56,317 bases of DNA, taken from positions 1 to 56,317 of the forward strand of contig NW_026971385.1 of assembly GCF_963678635.1 (NCBI RefSeq), given 5' to 3'. The position numbers were made by a program, and so were the translations under genes. Position 1 is the stretch's first letter, and the number at the start of each line of letters is the position of its first letter. This DNA comes from Symsagittifera roscoffensis (Eukaryota > Xenacoelomorpha > Acoela > Convolutidae). Below, one piece after another: positions 53,534-56,317 of the stretch. The notes beneath the pieces were generated by a model. That model was given only the letters and a program-made list of their open reading frames with translations. It had not been told where the DNA came from and searched no databases.

Positions 53534-55691
53534 AAATTGAAGGTGAAACATGTGAGTGTTTTGGGTTTTTAGTCGAAATTAGTTACAGTTCAAGTTTTCT
53601 TTAAAATGGGGACATTTGCGACTGAATTACCGAAAAACGAGTAAGGAAACAGTTTTCGACTAAGCTGCGGAAGCTATGAATCAGCGTGAATTTTTGAGAT
53701 AAAGTTGCACTCCGTGTTAAATTTTCATTGCTTATTTGTTTTTGGATATCCGAAAAAACGAAGTTTTTTTGCGAATTGAGTTGTAGAGCTAAATATCAAA
53801 AATAATACAATTTTAATCTGTAAAAAAGAACGTATGAAAATAATTTCAGTTATTCAATCACTTCAAAAAACTCAAATCTTACTTATGTGATTTTATAACA
53901 ATTTTTGATAACGCTGAAAGTGATGCTTAAAAATTAGAAAAACTTCCTGTATAAAGAATTTTAATTAAAAAAAGAAAGATGGAAACAAAAAAAACTTGAA
54001 AATTATGACTAACATATACGAAAAGGTTGTGTTAATTGCACTTGTTGTTCCTTCCATGGCTTCATTGAGTTCATTGTCTAAATCGCGATTTGACTCATTC
54101 CTGAAATTGATGAAAAAAATTATAGTACCAGTGTTTACTGATTGTTACATTTGAGAACTTCCTTGTTTAGCACTTCCTTGTTTTTATTTGAGTTTCGAAT
54201 TATTTTAATTTCAAAATCGTTTCAGAAGTCAACGTTTCGGGCACATGAGTTGGAAAAGAGCCTGGTCGAAGACCATTTGATCCGCTGCTTGAAATTAATA
54301 GAAAACATCTAGTTAGACTTGAACGGCAAGCTGACCTCGAGGATTGTCTTTAACCTTTTCAAACAACGTTGAAAAAAGTTGCAATAATAAAATCTTTTGA
54401 GTTGAATTTTAATTTTTGTAAAAGCATTAAAAATTCAAAGTTATTTGTCATATCTAATTCAAAGACAAATTTAATTAAAGGTTAGGCACTCACCTTGGTA
54501 AAATACGACCGTGGTATTGATAACTGACAACGAAACTAGCTGTCGGTAGAATCAAAGATAATTTGAGAGGCATTGAAAGCATTGCACAAATGCATGTGTT
54601 TGATAACACTTCAAATTGAAGGTGAAACATGTGAGTGTTTTGGGTTTTTAGTCGAAATTAGTTACAGTTCAAGTTTTCTTTAAAATGGGGACATTTGCGA
54701 CTGAATTACCGAAAAACGAGTAAGGAAACAGTTTTCGACTAAGCTGCGGAAGCTATGAATCAGCGTGAATTTTTGAGATAAAGTTGCACTCCGTGTTAAC
54801 TTTTCATTGCTTATTTGTTTTTGGATATCCGAAAAAACGAAGTTTTTTTGCGAATTGAGTTGTAGAGCTAAATATCAAAAATAATACAATTTTAATCTGT
54901 AAAAAAGAACGTATGAAAATAATTTCAGTTATTCAATCACTTCAAAAAACTCAAATCTTACTTATGTGATTTTATAACAATTTTTGATAACGCTGAAAGT
55001 GATGCTTAAAAATTAGAAAAACTTCCTGTATAAAGAATTTTAATTAAAAAAAGAAAGATGGAAACAAAAAAAACTTGAAAATTATGACTAACATATACGA
55101 AAAGGTTGTGTTAATTGCACTTGTTGTTCCTTCCATGGCTTCATTGAGTTCATTGTCTAAATCGCGATTTGACTCATTCCTGAAATTGATGAAAAAAATT
55201 ATAGTACCAGTGTTTACTGATTGTTACATTTGAGAACTTCCTTGTTTAGAACTTCCTTGTTTTTATTTGAGTTTCGAATTATTTTAATTTCAAAATCGTT
55301 TCAGAAGTCAACGTTTCGGGCACATGAGTTGGAAAAGAGCCTGGTCGAAGACCATTTGATCCGCTGCTTGAAATTAATAGAAAACATCTAGTTAGACTTG
55401 AACGGCAAGCTGACCTCGAGGATTGTCTTTAACCTTTTCAAACAACGTTGAAAAAAGTTGCAATAATAAAATCTTTTTAGTTGAATTTTAATTTTTGTAA
55501 AAGCATTAAAAATTCAAAGTTATTTGTCATATCTAATTCAAAGACAAATTTAATTAAAGGTTAGGCACTCACCTTGGTAAAATACGACCGTGGTATTGAT
55601 AACTGACAACGAAACTAGCTGTCGGTAGAATCAAAGATAATTTGAGAGGCATTGAAAGCATTGCACAAATGCATGTGTTTGATAACACTTC
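53534..55691 (+). repeat. 1079-bp tandem duplication, near-identical
   Basis: Copy 1 is 53534-54612 and copy 2 is 54613-55691. The junction sequence AAATTGAAGG recurs at 53534, 54613 and 55692 at exactly 1079-bp steps. By eye only about three single-base differences (near 53720/54799, 54169/55248 and 54398/55477). Confidence 0.97.
55573..55661 (-). other. Candidate signal-peptide exon in each tandem unit (copy 2)
   Basis: ATG at 55661 (minus) with a hydrophobic segment MLSMPLKLSLILPTASF and a strong donor CCAAG|GTGAGT; identical in copy 1 at 54494-54582. A second exon-like piece, 55099-55179, has an acceptor ATTTCAG and is phase-compatible (RDLDNELNEAMEGTT). Less AT-rich than its surroundings. 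It could be a small secreted-protein gene duplicated with the unit. No homology known to me. Confidence 0.3.
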
Positions 55692-56317
55692 AAATTGAAG
55701 GACCTGCTGGGTTTACAAATGGCTTACATATTTTAATGGCTTACACGTTTTACGTCCTAAATCTTTTTTTTTCACATTTTTTTAAGAAGAAACATCTCTA
55801 AAAGTTCAGCTGAATAAAAAAACATGCTCCGACGCTCCGATTACATTCAAATCAATTCAATTGTAATTTTTTCTTGTACTATTTCTTAAACGTCAATGAA
55901 GCTTCACAACTATAAACAAGTATCATGCTCACTTTCAGTTTGTTTTTATCTCAGTAACTTTCATGGAATAACCAGAATAGAATTCTGTTCAAACTTTCAA
56001 AAAGGACGCAGCCTGAAAAAAGTTTCTGTCCTTCAGCGTAATATGTGTCCTTTTAGGCTTCAAATGTTTTCTGGTTATTAGGGATACAAAAACTGCAATT
56101 AAACATGAGAAGTATTTCACACAAACTGAGTGCTCCAAATCAAAAATCTGCTATATTGTGAAACACATTTCTTTGACTTTTTCGGTAATTTCCAACAACT
56201 GTTGCGCATAAAAACTTACTAAGATGCATGCAAAAAATCGTCTTTAAAAAATCATCACTTAGGACAAATACTGGAAAATGAACGCAGCTAGAAAAATTGA
56301 AAACAAACTGAAAAAAA
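55692..56317. other. AT-rich non-coding DNA
   Basis: Nothing recognised to the right edge. Confidence 0.4.

Overview
The window looks like AT-rich, non-coding-dense DNA from an invertebrate animal. There are no bacterial operons or ribosome binding sites. Host-like exons have short AG acceptors and GTAAGT or GTGAGT donors, and most of the sequence is retrotransposon at several stages of decay. I cannot name the species. Only a handful of host exons are visible, chiefly a CAP-superfamily (SCP/TAPS) gene on the minus strand between about 36.1 and 40.9 kb.

The main object is a giant Ty3/gypsy-type LTR retrotransposon on the plus strand, 6115-29305 (23.2 kb). It is bounded by two 921-bp LTRs that differ at about 17 positions by eye with no indel. 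It has a 2.9-kb non-coding leader with about 20 copies of a motif close to AATCCGGAGGGGTC. Next comes gag and pol: a capsid-like region, protease, RT, RNase H, a long acidic spacer, and a D,D(35)E integrase with a GPY/F-like end. The pol frame then runs on into a domain that I read as a TARG1/OARD1-like macro (ADP-ribose) domain. After a 420-bp gap there is a further ~9 kb of coding sequence (18.67-27.57 kb). It starts with a coiled-coil plus SGNH-hydrolase protein and ends with a 756-residue protein of unknown function. This copy is dead as it stands: TAA, TGA and TAG stops, a 7-bp duplication and several single-base frameshifts break both halves.

Relatives of the 3' accessory block occur twice more, both in minus orientation: a fragment running off the left edge (1 to about 1190) and a diverged copy at 29.3-33.5 kb. 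The diverged copy shares the polypurine tract and LTR start of the giant element, and the giant element appears to have landed inside its 3' LTR. The left flank (1.6-2.45 kb) also holds an AT-rich integrase remnant of another Ty3 lineage.

The right part (33.5-56.3 kb) is mostly AT-rich non-coding DNA with the CAP exons, a ~1.04-kb tandem duplication (42.3-44.3 kb), degenerate minisatellite-like repeats (45.5-46.2 kb), a full-length but decayed Ty1/copia element on the minus strand (47758-52738, 240-bp LTRs, initiator-tRNA-Met anticodon-region primer site), and a nearly identical 1079-bp tandem duplication (53534-55691) that carries a possible signal-peptide exon.

How the parts fit: the giant element has the normal retrotransposon machinery plus a macro domain, an SGNH hydrolase and a conserved block of unknown proteins. 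Five copies of GTCCGGGGAG (one at the 3' polypurine tract) and the leader motif array look like nucleotide-level cis signals for a very long reverse transcript.
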